Shown here: one piece after another, positions 43,205 to 43,580 of the stretch
How positions within the stretch are numbered: position 1 is the stretch's first letter
Layout of the letters: every line of letters starts with the position of its first letter
From: Bacteroidota bacterium
GTDB lineage: Bacteria > Bacteroidota > Ignavibacteria > SZUA-365
Assembly: GCA_029907355.1 (NCBI GenBank)
Contig: JARYLZ010000019.1
Span: forward strand, 1 to 43,580
Direction: 5' to 3'
Length of the DNA stretch: 43,580 bases
Position numbers and translations under genes: made by a program
Notes under the pieces: model-generated
Database searches by the model: none
What the model saw: the letters and a program-made list of their open reading frames with translations, nothing else
What the model was told of the DNA's origin: nothing

Positions 43205-43580
43205 TTACTGTTGTGAAGTGGTATGAGAACGCAGATGAATTGTGGACGGTTTGTTCTGTTCGCTGTTCTTCCGGTGTTTCTCCTCGATCGCGGCACTCTT
43301 CAGAAGGGCGCATGCGATGCTTTCCAGCGACAGCACTTTTCCTCCTTTCCAGGGCGTCGCGGCGGACGGAGACTCGATGGTCGGCACAACCGCTTCCTCG
43401 GGTGCTCTCAAGGAGAGGTATTCCCCTTCCGGGATCATGGCAAGCTCGAGGATGGCGTCGACGAGGAACGCGACGATGTCTTCCCCCGCCTGCACGAGGA
43501 TAGCGCGCGTTCCCGCCGATCTCTGCACCCTCCCCATCCCCAGGTGGTCGGCGAGGTCTACACAGAGGAGCTTGCGGGCA
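43205..43580 (-). CDS. CheW-like domain protein, C-terminal part
   Basis: A frame open at the right edge; the 5' end is outside. The 124 visible residues begin ARKLLCVDLADHLGMG and continue TRAILVQAGEDIVAFLVDAI, LELAMIPEGEY, TPWKGGKVLSLESIACALL and a polar tail. This is the second half of a CheW domain: VDL-x4-LG, a strand, then the FLVD motif and the final W-K-G-G-x-V hairpin. CheW couples chemoreceptors to the CheA kinase; stand-alone CheW-like proteins also occur. The stop lies 9 bp before the start of the beta-helix gene. No chemotaxis partner is visible in the window. Confidence 0.7.
   Translation of the reverse strand, partial: ARKLLCVDLADHLGMGRVQRSAGTRAILVQAGEDIVAFLVDAILELAMIPEGEYLSLRAPEEAVVPTIESPSAATPWKGGKVLSLESIACALLKSAAIEEKHRKNSEQNKPSTIHLRSHTTSQQ

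Noticed and set aside
1-43580. CRISPR arrays, tRNA or rRNA genes, transposons
   Set aside because: No regularly spaced identical repeats, cloverleaf-like segments, rRNA-like sequence, transposase motifs or terminal inverted repeats were seen on reading both strands.

Overview
The window is a GC-rich bacterial chromosome segment, dense with genes. Several markers point to the Bacteroidota/Chlorobiota/Ignavibacteria/Kapabacteria assemblage: C-terminal domains resembling type IX secretion (T9SS) sorting signals on many surface proteins, a DUF3078 outer-membrane protein, two S46 dipeptidyl-peptidases, a DPP-IV-type S9 peptidase, choice-of-anchor-D Ig-like repeats, OmpA-type envelope proteins and paired 'DVNxNG...NDR' repeats. 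This placement is an inference from gene content; there is no rRNA gene to confirm it. I see no tRNA, rRNA, CRISPR array or intact insertion sequence.

Layout, left to right. 1-5254: the start of a histone-deacetylase-like deacetylase gene (cut by the edge), then a phoB-phoR-phoU phosphate-signalling operon, mscL and a DUF3078 protein, all on the minus strand. 5260-8893: an MFS transporter diverging from iorA-iorB (indolepyruvate:ferredoxin oxidoreductase). 9152-13665: two tandem S46 lipoprotein peptidases. 13832-18024: a small beta-barrel protein, a DPP-IV-like S9 peptidase, a dCMP-deaminase-like enzyme and a divergent GroES-like protein. 18290-21247: a three-gene HoxE-HoxF-HoxU diaphorase operon with no hydrogenase genes beside it. 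21428-27586: a barrel protein, a giant Ig-repeat surface protein and a double-OmpA-domain protein. 28091-31017: a DprA-like protein, a frameshifted ComF-like phosphoribosyltransferase and a flavodiiron protein. 31103-34578: a polytopic membrane protein, an AT-rich stretch, a HEPN-like/transmembrane mosaic protein and a lipoprotein. 34679-43195: five secreted surface proteins (cohesin-like, dockerin-like and beta-helix modules). The right edge holds the C-terminal part of a CheW-like protein.

Taken together, the gene set suggests a heterotroph that degrades proteins. Outer-membrane or periplasmic peptidases (two DPP7-like S46 enzymes and one DPP-IV-like enzyme) would yield dipeptides. IorAB would oxidise the aryl-pyruvates made from aromatic amino acids and reduce ferredoxin. 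The flavodiiron protein would remove O2 or NO.

The most unusual item is the HoxEFU-like operon. Every iron-sulfur ligand motif I can recognise is intact, but the HoxF subunit has lost most of the residues that normally form the NADH/FMN pocket, for example Lys in place of Glu in the NADE motif and Ser in place of Phe in the GFP motif. It may be an electron-transfer module with a changed substrate. Other items worth attention are the DprA-like/phosphoribosyltransferase pair, the HEPN-like mosaic protein, the 4 x ~210-residue Ig supermodule protein and the cohesin/dockerin-like surface cluster.
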